A DNA stretch of 64,000 nucleotides from Hydractinia symbiolongicarpus (lineage: Eukaryota; Cnidaria; Hydrozoa; Anthoathecata; Hydractiniidae). The notes under the pieces are model-generated. The model searched no databases, was not told where the DNA came from, and saw nothing but the letters and a program-made list of their open reading frames with translations. A program made the position numbers and the translations under genes. Shown piece after piece: positions 32,431 through 47,000 of the stretch. The stretch lies in NCBI RefSeq assembly GCF_029227915.1, contig NC_079885.1, positions 26,475,001 through 26,539,000 of the forward strand, given 5' to 3'. Position 1 is the first letter of the stretch. Every line of letters starts with the position of its first letter.

Positions 32431-33430
32431 AGGCCTGCTGAGATAAAGCTTTTAATCGAACTTTGCTTAACCGAGAGAAAACAAAAAAACATTAATTTCA
32501 AGGGAATTTTTGCGCGGACTTAATTTTGCAAATAAAGAAAGAATTTGCGAAAATTAATCTTTGCTAAATAAATCAACTTAATGTAGTCGGGGATTTAGTT
32601 AGTAGTTAGTGGGGAAACTTATAGCCGATGCTTTCCTCCAAATGTCAAAATTAGTCATTTTGCCCCGTTTTTTATTCCATAAGTCAAATTAAATCTTAAT
32701 AGTTGGATTTTTTTAACTTAACTAGTTGATTACTTTTACTTAGCTACAACAACATTTTACAGAAGTAGAACTAAACAAGACCGTTACAGAGGCGGGACAA
32801 TATCGTTTTTTATTCCTCCTCATTCTTAAAACCATAAAACAACACATTGTTTTGTTACAACTCACCAAAGAATAATTACACACTACAAAAGTTGAAGTTT
32901 CGTTCTAGAAAACTGTCAAAACTTGTACAGAACATAATACAAAATATATATATTCAAATATAAATTAGAAACGAGAATATTGCATAATATATATATATAC
33001 ATATAATATAAATGAATTAAGCGTAATGGTAATTTCTTACAAATTACCGAACTGAGTATTTATATACTAATAACAATTTATGGAAGAGTATAACATTTGT
33101 ACCTTCGTTACTTGTTCTACTTTTGTGTCCGTAGAAAATTTTTTTTTATCTTACTTTATACATCTAATTGACCTGTTGATGACCTATTGATGTGTCGATT
33201 AATTATCTTCATCCTCAGTCGTCTGGTTGCGGTTTAGACCCTAGATATCGACAAATTTTTGTTCGTTGTTTGCTCGTTTGGTTTTATCTACGTTACATAA
33301 ATATTCCTTACACCTTTTTATGAGAAATAGCATTGTAAATGGATGTTAGAAAAATATCGATTATTATTATTATTGTTATTATTACTATTATTAAATTAAT
33401 TTTCAAAACTCTGCAGCGTTTGCGTAGACA

Positions 33431-33816
33431 CTTTATCGGTTAAAATTTCGTCAGTTAGAAATGACGATTTTTTTTTGCAGGTGACGAAAATTTTTTTCTG
33501 ACGAAATTAATAAGCTAGGAATATTTTTTGCATGACATACGTCAAAAAAGATCTAATTTTGGACTCGAAGTAGTGGACAACATTAAAGAAGAAAGTCCCC
33601 CAATTAAAGCAAATTCTGATGACTGACATCAAATATAAATGAAGACACAGGTTGCATTGTAATTGATGCTAATTGATGTTGAATAAAATACTGAATCTTT
33701 TCCCCCTTCAAATATACCCGACCAATAGAATTCGGTAAGAAGTGACAATTTCTTTCGTAGGTAACGAACATTTTTACCGACGAAATTAATGACCGACGGA
33801 TTTTTCACCGATAAGG
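33431..33816. mobile_element. TTATCGGT TIR element, unit B
   Basis: Counterpart of 24602-24987. Confidence 0.6.
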
Positions 33817-34046
33817 TATATAGGCCACATAAAAAACACTAGTTGTTCATTCTAGCAGGCACGCAATATGGAACAACCATAATATGGCTGAAAAAGACCG
33901 ACCATTTTTAAAAATTGGTCAAGCTGATGTCAGCAACAATTAACCTCTTCCAATTTGACCAAATAACTAAAGATCTAAGTCCTATAAAACAGTAACCATA
34001 AAGACATTTTTTTGTAATATTATTATTTTTAAACATTTTTTCTTCA

Positions 34047-34288
34047 GGCTGTAATGGTATAGTGTTCGCGCTGTCAACTTGTAACCATAAGGTTGCAGGT
34101 TTAAGTCTTCACTCAGGCGCACTTTAAATGTAGTGATGTTAGCTAAAATGGAACCATCCACTCACCGCCAATTGACTTGTGTGGCAGGCAACCAAGTTGG
34201 AGCAATGATATACGTTTCTTTAGCGGGTAATGTAACTTAGTTGCCGTCAGAGGGGAAGAATGGTTCCGTTACTAACTTACTTACTTAA
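34047..34288 (+). mobile_element. SINE family 2, unit B
   Basis: Counterpart of 25218-25459. Confidence 0.6.
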
Positions 34289-34592
34289 TTTTTGAGACAA
34301 AGAAGACCCAAAAACTTCGACTAGTAGCGTGTCATTTTACGACGTTTACGGTTCAAGAACTAATTGACACGGGTGAGCTTTTAAAAACCTTTGAGCCCTT
34401 CAAAAGTTAAAACCACTAGCCTTGCTCTGGTCACACGTACGAAAAAAAATTCTAGAATTAAGCATTATTTCACAAACCACTTTTGTAAAGTTAAAATCTC
34501 CATATGTTGGGAGTGACTTACAAATCGAAACATCAATTTGTCGTTTAACGTTAGATTGACGATCAACGCACACATTGAAAGCTATTTAATGT

Positions 34593-36673
34593 TCAAAAAA
34601 AATGAAACAGAAGACCCGTTCCACCAAAGAAAAACGAAAACCATGCTAACGTTGATGTAAAAGTAATGCGACCAATCTTAAAGCAAACGGGACTTGCAGA
34701 ACAGTACGACACAAACATCTGTAATTGGCGACGATCTTTGAAAATATGACCTTCCTTCCAATCCTCACTCGTTGTATTGTTGATTTTAGCAGATATCGCT
34801 AAATATAATAATAAATTATTTACGTCCTGTACACAAATCAAAACTTTACATTACAATAGGGTTGCCAAAAAAAACCGCACAAAAATCATTTATATTCTAA
34901 ATTTGAAAATTTTTAGAAGCAAATGAAGAGTTACTATTAACAAAACGTAATAATAAAATACTTTAAAAGAAAGAACAATTATATATACAATTTTTTAAAT
35001 AATTTAGAAAAAAACAGTATTTTGGGTCCTAATTTTAGGAGATTTTAGGAGGTAAGGTGTGTCCAACTTTCACTAATAAAAATGTACACAGGTAAATTGC
35101 AAAAACAACAGCCCAGTTTATAAAAAATAATGTACCGCCTTAAAATTGTAACAGGTAGGACCATTTTGAATCTACAGGTGGCTTAACCTAAGGGAGCTAA
35201 GTACGGTAGTGCAATGTGGCCCTCAAATTAAAGTTTTCCAATAGCAGTGTTTAAACAAGTAATTAATCCAATTCACATTTTTTGTTCTGGAAGAAAGCAA
35301 TTTATTGGTTTTAAGGTAGTGCGAAACTTATAAGAGACGACTCCTCCTAGGTGCAAGTTATTTTTTGGCGTAAATTTTTACATAAATTCGCATTAATAAG
35401 TTCCGCACTTCTTTATTCTGCATGCTTTTATTCGTGCACTTTTTATAAGACAAACAAAAGCAAACGATATTTATAATGAATTTTCCCGTTAGTATAGCGA
35501 TGTCGATTTACAACGAACGAAATATTTCGAAATATTTATTTATCTGTTTAGCTACTCTTTCATTGACTTACTTACATGCACATGTACTTGTAATATATGC
35601 TGCACATGCGCATGGGTAGATGAAAAGAAATACATGCAATGCAAAATAGGTGCCAAAATATGTCTTCTTGATCACTTCGTCATGTCCAAATTTATGCAAA
35701 GCAACAACAACAAAACCAATAATGACAGTGATACCAAAAATTAACCAATGAAGGAGAAACCATGTTGAATAAGCATCCGTTGTCTCTTTTACAATGAGAC
35801 GTAACTCTTTATGAATTTTTATGACATCGTCGATAGTTTCTCCTGTTAACGTTTTTATTCTTCGCAATGTGTCTGCAGCAAACGCTCCTACATAAAACAC
35901 AAAACACACAGTTCCTTCTACCATGCAAATTAACAATAAGAAATAGCATAATAAAGGCTGAGTGTTTGATAGTTAACTATACATGCATTTGATATTAAAA
36001 ACTTAACAAAAAATGGTTTTAAAGATTTCATACCTACTGCAAATGATGAACACGAGAAAGCATATAGCGATACAATGGCAACCCACTCTGCAATAAACTC
36101 ACATGACAGGCTGATTAGATAAACTGCTCGTCTTGGCTTGTGGCCCTCTGTATAATATATGTACACAAACAATGCAATGTAACCAATAAAAATCCCCCCA
36201 GATATGAGCATAGTTATTAAAATGATTTTCGCTTTAGAATTAGCCATATCTTTCAATCCAAAATAAGGACTAATTCCATTTCCACGTGGCTTGTATATCA
36301 TGTTCAAACAAAGCAACATAAATGTGTATGAACATGCAGATCCAATCGACGCTGATAAAAAAGATGCATACTCTAACTGCTTTGTTGAATGTACAGTAAC
36401 ATTGTTGCTTTTACATTTAAACTCAGGACAACCAGCTATCCTAGCAATTTCGTAACACACTTGATACCAACAAACGATAAATAAGTAGAAGCTATATAAC
36501 TGACTTAGAGATGTTAAACGTTTATTATAACCAGATGACCAAAAGAAAAAACGGAGAAGATTCGAGAGCAACTGCTTCGTGCTCCCCCATTGGTAAACTA
36601 AATAGTGCGGTCTACTTTCTCTGCAATTTCTCTGTGGGGAGGATTCTATAAGCGGCACCAGCTCATCCATCAT
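34593..36673 (-). CDS. Seven-transmembrane, gustatory-receptor-like protein, three exons (copy B)
   Basis: Exons 36034-36673, 35576-35887 and 34593-34798, with the same splice sites and the same 385-residue product as the gene at 25764-27844. No amino-acid difference was found in any exon, and the introns and flanks also match. Either the gene has been duplicated very recently, or the assembly has repeated one locus. If real, both copies keep their full upstream region (over 1 kb identical), so both could be expressed in the same way. The family call carries the same uncertainty as for copy A. Confidence 0.6.
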
Positions 36674-37194
36674 TTACAACATGTAACCAACTGACTACAA
36701 TGTTCAACACCATGCGTAAATGTTGCTTTCTGGGAAAAAAACAAATGCATTTGTAAATACATTTTAAGATGTTTAAATGCAAACCAGTTACTTTGGCTGA
36801 AGGTCTTGTCAAGGTACTGTTTTCAATTAAAAAACTCTACAGGCACAATGGTTTTCAGAGACAGTATAAAAGGATGATGCTAATAAAATATATTTTAATA
36901 TAACAATTGATAATTTCTCAATGTTAATGAATTCATGTTCACTGTCCACATAATTTATTAAAAGAAAGTCATAGAAAAATTATCTGAATGCAATTTTTGT
37001 TTGGATTGTAAATTCAGGATGCAGAAAGAAATTTGACCTATTTCGGTCTACTATTCAAAGGTAAAAGACAGTGGTAGTAAAATAATACCTAAGCTAAAAG
37101 TAATAAAATTATATACATTTTGGTGCTTGCTAAATATTTGTTGTTCTTGTTCTATTTCTGGTTGTTTTTTGCTAAGAAATTTCACTTTAAGGTT

Positions 37195-37724
37195 CTAGTG
37201 CAGATGCAAAGAAAATCTGGTACGAACAGGATCAAGCAAAATCAAGTCTTAAAAATATTGGAATCTGGTAAAAATGCAGATACAATTTATTTGGATTTCG
37301 TCAAAGCTTTTGCCAAAGATGATTTGATATCCTGCTAAATAAAATAAGAAGTCTTGGCATCTCTGGGAAAATGTTCAAGTGGTTGCAAAACTTCTTAGTC
37401 GATCCCACTAAACTGGTATCAGTGGACGATGAAAAATCAGTACCAGTTAATGTTCTCTTAGGTATACAACAAGGAAGTGTCTTAGGTCCACTGATTTGTC
37501 AGATGCTTATTGGTGATATTGATGAAGATATCAAACACAATAACTGAAAATGTTTTGCTGATGACAGCAAAGTCAGCCAAAGTGTTGCAAATGTCCAAGA
37601 TGTCTCTGAACTACAAGGAGATCTCAACAGAATATTTGATAGGCTGAATATTCTAACATGGAAAATCACACACAAAGTGTCATTGAGGCCTCTTAATAAG
37701 ACCTATGTGATTCCATTCTGATGC
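37195..37724 (+). pseudogene. Decayed reverse transcriptase fragment, unit B
   Basis: Counterpart of 28366-28895, with the same stops and frame changes. Confidence 0.75.
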
Positions 37725-38000
37725 ACCAGGGTTCGATTCCTCTTGACGGCGATTCAACATGTGCGAGTGAATGTTACCATAGCCCTGGGTTAACCCAAGC
37801 CATGTGAGGGAAATTGGGAAAATGGCACACTGTGTAGGCCGTTGGATGTTGCCAGGAGTTGTATAGTAGAGCGCTCAAAATGAGCATTAAATACTCTAGG
37901 ACTCTCTATCTAAGCCATGGCCCCTCCTGGAAATAATAGACAGGGTATATCCCTCGAATTTGTGAGGCTAGCCATGTAAAATATGCACATCTATCTATCA
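37725..38000 (+). mobile_element. SINE family 1, headless, unit B
   Basis: Counterpart of 28896-29171. Confidence 0.8.
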
Positions 38001-39467
38001 TCTGTGCGCTGTCACATAGCTAGGTAAATTCTTTCACATAGTTAAAAAATCTTGTATATACATAAAAAACCTTAATATTTATATAAATTTGACTAAATTA
38101 ATGACTAAACTTAATAAAACAAGCAGAGGCTAAATAAAAATAAATAAAACTCTGATCAAGAATATAAAAGCCTGAATTTAAATAGCAAAGTGCTGAACCT
38201 GAATAGCCCATATTTTCTGTAAATTTCTTGAAAACTGTGTCTTTGTTATGTGTCTCACAAACTACATCACACATATTTCTTAAACATTCGACAGAAATTA
38301 CAAAATTTAATCCAGTGTAAATAGCTGCAGCAAATCAAATCAAACCTGAGGAATAATGTTAGTAGTAAGTAGCTAAAGTTTGTTTATGTGAAAAACGAAA
38401 GTTGTGGCCATACTGTCGATGGTTTTATAATGTCAAGGGTTTAAAATTTATATTATTGTTCATTTAGCCATGGCTAAATATTCCATGGACATACTTACTA
38501 TCACATATCTCACAGTATTATCATAATTTTTTATATAGAAATATTGAACAAGGGCGGTTGCAACGCGAGACTAAGACAGAAATGGCAGTAATTTTAAGAC
38601 TGCTGCATGTTTCGACTTTACTAGCTGCATGTTTAATTTCTTTTTTAAATAAACGTGTCTTAAGACTTCCCACACAAAATAAAGAAAACAAAGTCACCTT
38701 TATGAGCACTCACCCCCAACTTACCACCCTGAGAAACACCCTCCACCCCCTGCAAAAATTTTTAGCAACACTTTCCCTCAACAAGTAGGCTTTCCCAGCC
38801 ATTAGGTCATATTTTTCATACCAATTTTGTATTTTGGAAACCTGATTTAAAGAATTTTTGAAGGAAACAATTTACTGTCAAAAATAGTGATAGCTACAGT
38901 GTGGTGGTTGCTGTGATAAAAGATATATTTATGCTATGTCTATGACTTTGATTAATAATCTTGCAAAATACTATGAAGCGTTTTCACGTAATTTCCCTGT
39001 TTTAATGAAAAGCTCCTAAAATTTAATTATATATATGTCCTTGTGAGAGTTTTACTTGTGTTTTGCTTTGTGTAGCTATATACCGGATACTTTTGATGGT
39101 AAATTACTTGTATCAATTAATAACTTATCAAAGGGTAGGGGGTGTGCTGCGTGGATAGGGGGTGTGCTGCGTTTAGCAACATAAGCTATATATTTTGTGC
39201 TTAGTTTTCCTAATATAATTTTAAGCTCTCCTTTGTTGATAGTTTGTCATTTGTAGCTGTCCTTGTTCATATTTGTGTTATAAGCTGTCCTTTCAACAGT
39301 TTGTGTCTTAAGATGTATTTGTTCACAGTTTGTGTTTTAGTTGTCTTGGTTGAATGTGCGTATTAGCTTTAAGTTGTCCTGGTGAACAGTTTTTTTAGTT
39401 ATTGTCTAAGCAGCTTTTATCTCATAATCATAAAGAATAGATTGCTTGGAAACACAACAGGTCCAAA
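38001..39467. other. Non-coding stretch and short tandem repeats, unit B
   Basis: Counterpart of 29172-30638, including the GGGGGTGTGCTGCGT doublet at 39137-39173. Confidence 0.4.
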
Positions 39468-39731
39468 TTGAAGAATATAGATGGCAGAGTTTTTGATCTA
39501 CCTGCTGGTTCTAAAATATACATAAACGAAAGCCTGTGTTCCTACTATAAAAATATCTGGAACAAGTGCAAAAAACTATGGCAACGGAAGCAGTTAAAGT
39601 CTTTCCGCGTAAGTAATGGGACAGTTCAGATTAAAATTACTGAATTTGGAGATATTACTCCAATAACTGACATCTAAGATCTCAAAAACTTATTCAAGGA
39701 AGTAGATATTGAAATTATCAATATCTACTTA
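39468..39731 (+). pseudogene. LINE ORF1-like C-terminal fragment, unit B
   Basis: Counterpart of 30639-30902. Confidence 0.4.
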
Positions 39732-40270
39732 AGTAAGTGATATTTTGGTAATTGTATAAACCCGTGACACGCCCCTTTTTTCGCGCCTTTTTTTTTCGCG
39801 CCTTTTTCCAGTTTTATTGACTACCTGGTACATTTTTGCCGTTTTGAATTCCAACAAGTTCCTTCGCCTCATCATCAATAATGGCGTACTTGCTGCGACT
39901 TGTGTCTCAGTATATGAATCTTCTTGTTTGCTTTGCAATATAAATTTCTATGATCTTACTCTTTTTTTCTTTTGTCAGGTCCTTTGATATATAGTTCATT
40001 TTAGTTTTTCTATTATTGTACATTATGATCTATCCCAAGTGTATAATTATGTGGTTTAGCTAGCTTTACCACTTTGTGTTTACAACTTTCTAGAAAGTTA
40101 GTCTGTGTCTCTTAACCTAACTAAAAGACACTGGTGTTAAATTTCTAGATAGATTCTTTGTGTTATTACTCTGCTCGTTTGTTTTGTTTTGTTGTTGTTT
40201 TTAGTTTTTTTTTAGTTTTGTCTTAATTTTTATATTATTATTTTATATTATAAGCTCCTATAACCTATAA

Positions 40271-40417
40271 ATGCCACAGTACCCTTGTGGTATTTGTGGC
40301 AATTCTGTAAGTTCTAATCACAAAGCTGTACAATGTGATTATTGTAACAAATGGATCCATAATCGTTGTAATGGCCTTGCTAATAGTGATTATATCTCCC
40401 TACAAAATTCCACTGAT
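40271..40417 (+). pseudogene. PHD-finger start of a LINE, interrupted by the BEL/Pao element
   Basis: The PHD finger (CGIC, CDYC, HNRC) is broken at the CTGAT target site (40413-40417). The remaining finger codons resume after the right LTR at 47847 with a TGA where the finger's conserved Trp codon would stand, followed by HCIECC. So the LINE already carried, or later gained, a nonsense change. The downstream LINE domains are at 47952-50755. PHD fingers are a known accessory domain of some LINE ORF1 proteins in invertebrates. Confidence 0.8.
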
Positions 40418-41015
40418 TGTTGTGTTTATATATATATATTCTTGAATCAAAATTCATTGTTTATGTTAGTCCGTAAAATGTAACTTGTCATGTGTAGTGT
40501 TACCATTTATCGTTATGCCTTGTTTATTCATTTCTTTACTCACTTGTCCAGTCCCGTGTCTCATTGTCTCGTACGTCCCACTTGTATTGTATCATTATGT
40601 TTCATCTTAGCTATACGTATTGTTTAATTGTTAATTGTTACTTGATCGTGTCATTAGGGATTTCATGTCAATTACTTTATAATACGTTTTTTTTACATTT
40701 TCATTCATTCCGTCAAATCACAAAAACTGAGCAGTCACAAAATAACTTTATACAAAAAGCATCAAACAATTTGTTACACATGTCAAACTTTCAAGAAACA
40801 TTTTAGCGTAATTCAATTTCAAGTCTATCTGGTTTCACACTTGGGCAATCTGGTACGATTATTTAAAAATATATTTCAACTTATTTTGTCAAACGTTTAT
40901 TAAAACTAAATTTGTATATGTATATTTTTTAGTTTGAATAACTTAACTTACCATATCATCTCAGTTTTAAAATTGTATTCCGAGCAACCCGACCTTAAAA
41001 CTGGATAGACCCACA
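40418..41015 (+). repeat. 5' LTR of the BEL/Pao element
   Basis: 598 bp from TGTTGTGTTTATATA to TAGACCCACA. Duplication unit B ends inside it at 40760. Confidence 0.95.
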
Positions 41016-41038
41016 TTCAAACAGAACCAATGTAATCG

Positions 41039-44000
41039 ATGAGGAGGAGCAAAAGATTGGACTACAAAACATTATCTGACACTGGCGAAAAAGTTACCAA
41101 AATTACTACTACAACAGACTCGCAGAATGATATCGAAAATCTAAGCCTCTTGGTGGACAACTGGAAATTGGATGAAAATATGTCTGAAGAGGAAAATAGG
41201 TCCCTGTTAAAGGACCACTTAGCTGTTGAAGAATCTATGCTAGTAATGGAAATTCAAGATCTCTTCGAGGAAGATAGTGTGAGTGATTTATATCCATCGA
41301 ATGAAATATATGAAAAAGCTCTTTCGCAAGCACTATCACTACGTGCTAATTACAGACACAAGCATGGAGAACTTCAAAAACACTTTGGAGAAGATTATGA
41401 AGGAAAGTATGGAAAATCGTTCACTCTTCAATACAAATCAATCAGTGAATATATTAAAGCGATCAAGCAAAAGAAGAAAGAATTACAGGTGGAAGAAGAG
41501 AAAGCCATCCGATTCTGCAATGAAAGTTCAACATTGTTTCTTATCAATGAATCCGATCGACTTATTAATGATCTAAAGGAGAAATTCCGCATACCTGAAG
41601 AAGAAAGTGACAAAGCAATCAAAAGGAGGTACGATGAATTAATTTGTCAAGAGAAAATAATTCAAAAAATAGGAGAGAAGATCGAAAAAATTTGTACTAA
41701 TACTCCTGAAAACTCACCTATGATAAGAGATGTTAGAAAACTCATGGACAGGTATGATAACCTTAAATTTCTAAAGAGAGAGTATATTCAGAAAGTGGAA
41801 CACGAGGTTAATTCACGAGAAATTGAGAAAGTTGAGTCATTTAACACTTCTTCTTTAAATATCAAGCTTATTAAATTCAAGGACTATAGCTCACCTCTTG
41901 ATATCTACACATTTCAAACTATGTTTGAGAAACTCTACCTTAAATCTACACCAAAACGCTTACTACCTGATCTGTTAAGAAATAATTACCTTGAGAATCC
42001 TGCTTTAATGTTAGTTAGGAATGTTGACGACATTGAAGAGATATGGAAAAGACTCATAGCAGCATATGGTGATTGCAAAACCATGCTAGCGAAAAAATTA
42101 CATGAAGTGAGCAACATGGATTTATTGTGGAAGCTAAGAGACCCGGAAAAGGTTACAAACGGAATAGCGAAAATTATTACAGTCATGAAGGATCTGCTCT
42201 CATTATGCAAAAAGCATGGTTTGGAAAATAATCTTTTCTATGGAGATGCACTAGAAAGAATTTATAAGCTGCTAGGAGATAGTAGAGTAACAAGATGGCT
42301 CGCGACAGAATGTGAGGAAGATGGTGAAAATTTATGGAATAAATTGATTGATTTTTTGGAAAAAGATATGAGAATCTACCAACAAAAGATACTGTTACTA
42401 GGAAAAGAAAGAAAACCTCCACAAGTCAAAGAATCAAACTACTTCAATAACAATGACTTCGATGACAAGGTAATATCAAATTTGTCTTGTTTTATATGTG
42501 GAGAAAGAAATCATGTAGCTACTAATGGACCTTCTGGATCCATGTTGATACAGTACTTTGCCTGTAAGAAATTTGTCGATATGTCACCCGCAGATAGATT
42601 TACTGTTTTAAGAAGAAATGGTCTTTGCTTTCAGTGTCTATTTCCAGGAGCTAAACAAAAGCAAGGAAAACATCGAGAGGGGAAATGCCAGAGAGATTTC
42701 ACATGTAAACATCAATCACATGACAAATATCCATCTAAAATGCACGTGTTGGTATGTGAGGAGCACAAAGACACACCTGAGAATAGGGACTTGCTTCAAC
42801 ACTATAAGCAGAGATGCATCCTACGACAACGATTTGAGCTTCCAGATTTTTCAAAAAATATTCAACTGACCTTTCACTCCACAGCACACGGAAATAATGT
42901 TCAGTCAGATGCAGTTGACGAAAGTGCAATATATATGCTTCAAACAATAAAGGTAAATGATGAACCTTTTACCATATTTTATGATAGTGGATGTGGAGAT
43001 TTCGTTTCTAGATTTGATGCTGTGAAGAGACTCAGAGAAAATGCTACAAAAGAAGTTAATGGACCAATTAAGATAGGTGGTGTTGGAGGTGTGATGACAG
43101 AATCACCATTTGGAATCTATTCTGTTAAATTACCCTTGATAAATGGGAATGATGCAATTATGACAGGAGTTTGTCTTCAACAGATAACACCAGAGTTTCC
43201 TGATTTTCCATTGCAAGGAAAGGTGGAGACAGATATCAGTAATGAATACCGCAAAAATCGAGGTAATGTAAATTATTTACCTAAGTTACCATCTTCAGTG
43301 GGCGGCCATGTTGATTTTATGATAGGCATAAAATACTTACGTTACTTCCCCGAAAAAGTCTTTCAATTGCCATCTGGTCTTACCATATATAAGTCCTGCT
43401 TTAAGAACAGTGATGGAAGTACAGGAGTCATTGGTGGGCCTCATCAAGTCTTCACTGAAATAGAAAGGTACCATCATCTTAGCAAAACATCCAATTTTGT
43501 GGCCATGCAATACCCATTATTCAAAAACGGATACCAAGTCAATCCAGATATTTCTATTATTGGATATAAAAACCATTCTTATCAGTTTGATTTAGATTAC
43601 GATGAAAAAGAAGATAAAAATGACAAAGAAGTCATGATATGCAACCGTCAACTCAAAAGTTTTGAGAAGGTAGAACACGCTGGAACCGAAATCACTTACA
43701 GATGTGTGCAATGCAGAGACTGCAAAGTATGTAAAATGCATGATCGAGATGACACTATCAGCATCAGAGAAGAAGTGGAACAGGAGATGATCGAAAAATC
43801 AGTCACATTAGATAAAATCAATAATTCAACTGTGGCAAGACTGCCAATGACACACAATCCAATCGTCAAATTGTGTCCAAACAAATTCAAAGCATTAAAG
43901 GTATTCAATCAACAAATGAAAAAATTAGCCAACACCCAGAAGGATAAAGATGACGTAATCAAATCAGAGATGAAGCTGCACACTCTAGGCCACGTCGAAT

Positions 44001-47000
44001 ATGTCACAAATCTTCCAAGATCAATTCAAAAATCACTTGAAGAAGCTCAAATTCAAAACTATATACCTTGGCGAACTGTTTGGAAAGTCAACTCGGTCAC
44101 CACTCTTTGCCGCATGGTATTCGATGCGTCTCAGCCTACTGATACAGGTTTTAGTCTCAATGATATCTTGGCAAAAGGGAGAAACAACATGAACAAACTC
44201 GTAGAAATATTCATCCGATGGCGAATTTACAAATACGGATTTCATACTGACATTCAGAAAATGTATAATTCTGTAAAACTACATCAAGATGACTGGTGCT
44301 TTCAAAGATATCTCTGGAAGGAGAATTTGGATGACTCAAAACCACTCCAACAAAAAATCATCAAAACTTTGATCTATGGCGTCCGGTCTAGTGGTAATCA
44401 AGCTGAAACTGGCTTAAAGAAAACAGCCATGTTGTCCAAAGAAGAATTTCCAGAAATCAAGGAGATCGTGTTTAGAGATATCTATGTAGATGATTGTTTG
44501 TCTGGTGAACATACTAAAGAAAAGTCATTGGAAAGAGCAGATCAATTAGAACTGGTCTTAAATCGCGGAGGCTTTAAGTTAAAAGGAGTAACGTTTTCTG
44601 GTTCAGATCCTCACAATTCGTTATCAGATGATGGCATCACAATTTGTGTCGCTGGCTTACTATGGCATCCAAAAGACGATTTAATATCGCTTGACATAAA
44701 AGTTATTAACTTTGCGAGAAAACATAGAGGAAGAAAAACAGTTCAAATCACATCAATACCATCAACATTAACCAGACGACATTGTGCATCAAAAGTCGCA
44801 GAGGTATTTGATCTCACAGGGATGTTAACACCTATCATTGCTGGAATGAAGCTTGATTTACATGATTTGGTTGTCAAAAGGCTTAACTGGGATGATGCAA
44901 TACCAGATAATTTACGCCAGTTATGGATATCACACTTTGAGATGATATCAGAGATGAAGAACCTGAAATTCGATCGAGCAATCATACCAGAAGACGCCCT
45001 AAGTCTAGACGTGGAAACACTTGCATTTGGCGATGCAAGTAAGTGTTTAATTTGCATTGCAATTTATGTGAGATTTAAACGGAAATGTGGAGGTTACTCT
45101 TGCCAATTAGTTTTGTCAAAGTCAAGATTAGTTCCTGAAGGTCTGTCCTTACCAAGAGCAGAGTTGTACGCCTCATTAGTTAATACTCATTCATCAGAGG
45201 TGGTAAGAAAAGCATTTTACCAATATTATAAAAGCAGCGTGAAATTTACCGATTCGCAAATTGTCCTGTTTTGGATTTGTAATAATAATCGATCTCTGAA
45301 ACAATGGGTGAGAAACCGTGTCATTGACATTCAAAGATTTACCACGATAGAAGATTGGAGATACATCCAATCAGAAAACATGATTGCAGATCTTGGCACA
45401 AGAAGAGGTGTTAGCCTGAAAGATGTTGACAAAGATTCAAGATGGTGCAACGGATATGACTGGATGAGGTATGAAATTAGTCAATTCCCATGCAAAAGTA
45501 TCAAAGATATTACTCTTACCAATTCTCAACAAGAGGAAATAAGAAAAGAAAGTCCTTTTGATTTTGACGGATTATCTTATGTGCAGAGGAAAATCCCCGA
45601 TGAAGTTTTTAAAAGAAGAGCATTTTCTAATTATATTATCGATCCCAACAAATACCGTTTTAAAACCGTGATTCGTATACTAGCCATTGTTTTCAAATTT
45701 GTATTTAATGTGCGTAAAAGTATTATCAGTCATAGACAATCATCATTGCAATCAATAAAGAAACAACCGATTACCACAAAATCCACTCTGCTACTGTTAG
45801 ATGACGACATTCGAAAAGCTGAGAAATATTTCTTCAGAAAAGCTGCTCTTGAAATCCAGCATTTTCTACCACGAAAACAGTACGAGAAATTCACCAAGGA
45901 AAAGGATGGCATCCTGTATTATACTGGCCGTATCTTGCCAACTGAAGAGATAACTATCGTGGGAAAGATGACAGAAGCAATGAAAGATCTGTCAGCCAGC
46001 ACATTTTGTGTACCTGTGGTTGATAGATACTCCCCGTTAGCATATTGCATAATTAATGAAGTTCACTGGTACAACAGCACAGTAAGGCACTCTGGTGTAG
46101 AATCTGTATGGAGATTTGTGCTTAAGAAAGCATTTATAATCGAAGGAAGAAGTATTGTTAAATGGATTAGAGAATCCTGTCAAAGGTGTCGTTATCTTCA
46201 AAGGAAAAATATTGAAGTAGCAATGGGACCAATATCAAGGTATAATGTTACTATTGCACCATGCTTTTATATTTCTCAAGTTGATCTGTGTGGACCGTTT
46301 AGAGCATACTCACATCATCACAAAAGAGCAACTATCAAAATTTGGTTGGTCGTGTTTTGCTGCAACACAACTTCTTGTACAGCAATTAAGACAATGGAGG
46401 ATTATTCATCAACTGCATTTATTCAAGCGTTTGTGCGATTTTCTTGTGAAAATGGCTATCCAAAATTGTTGCTATCCGACGAAGGAAGTCAAATTGTGAA
46501 AGCATTTCACTCAATGGAGCTTAATTATGTTGACATCAAACACAACTTACACAAGGATGTATCAGTTGAATATGAATTGTGCCCAGTAGGAGGTCATAAC
46601 ATTAATGGCAGAGTAGAGAGAAAGATAAGAGAAGTGAAAAAGTCGCTAGAAATTTCGTTGACCAATAGAAGATTATCTATCATGCAATGGGAGACGATTT
46701 CAGCAGAGATTGCTAACAACATCAACAATTTACCACTAGCTTTGGGTAACATAGTTTCCAGCTTTGAATCTATGGATCTTCTTACACCAAATCGTCTGAG
46801 GTTGGGTAGAAATAATGAGAGGAGTCCCGTTGGAAGTATGATTGTGACAAATGATCCAGATCGAGTATTTAAAGCAAATCAAGAAGTGTTCAATGCTTGG
46901 TTTGAAAATTGGCTCCTGAGTCATGTACCGAAATTAATGGCTCAACCAAAATGGTATAAATCAGATAAAAGTATTCAAAAGGGTGATATTGTATTGTTTC

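Larger units (their letters stand above)
31931..40760. repeat. Tandem duplication, unit B (8.8 kb)
   Basis: Starts CGTTGTTTGGAGAAAAAG, with one extra T compared with unit A at the junction. It ends in the left BEL/Pao LTR at TACAAAAAGC, after which only this unit continues into the element. Contents mirror unit A at +8829. Confidence 0.95.

Noticed and set aside
41283-41576. Additional frames inside the BEL/Pao polyprotein
   Set aside because: Out-of-frame shadows of the 2059-codon frame, without domains.
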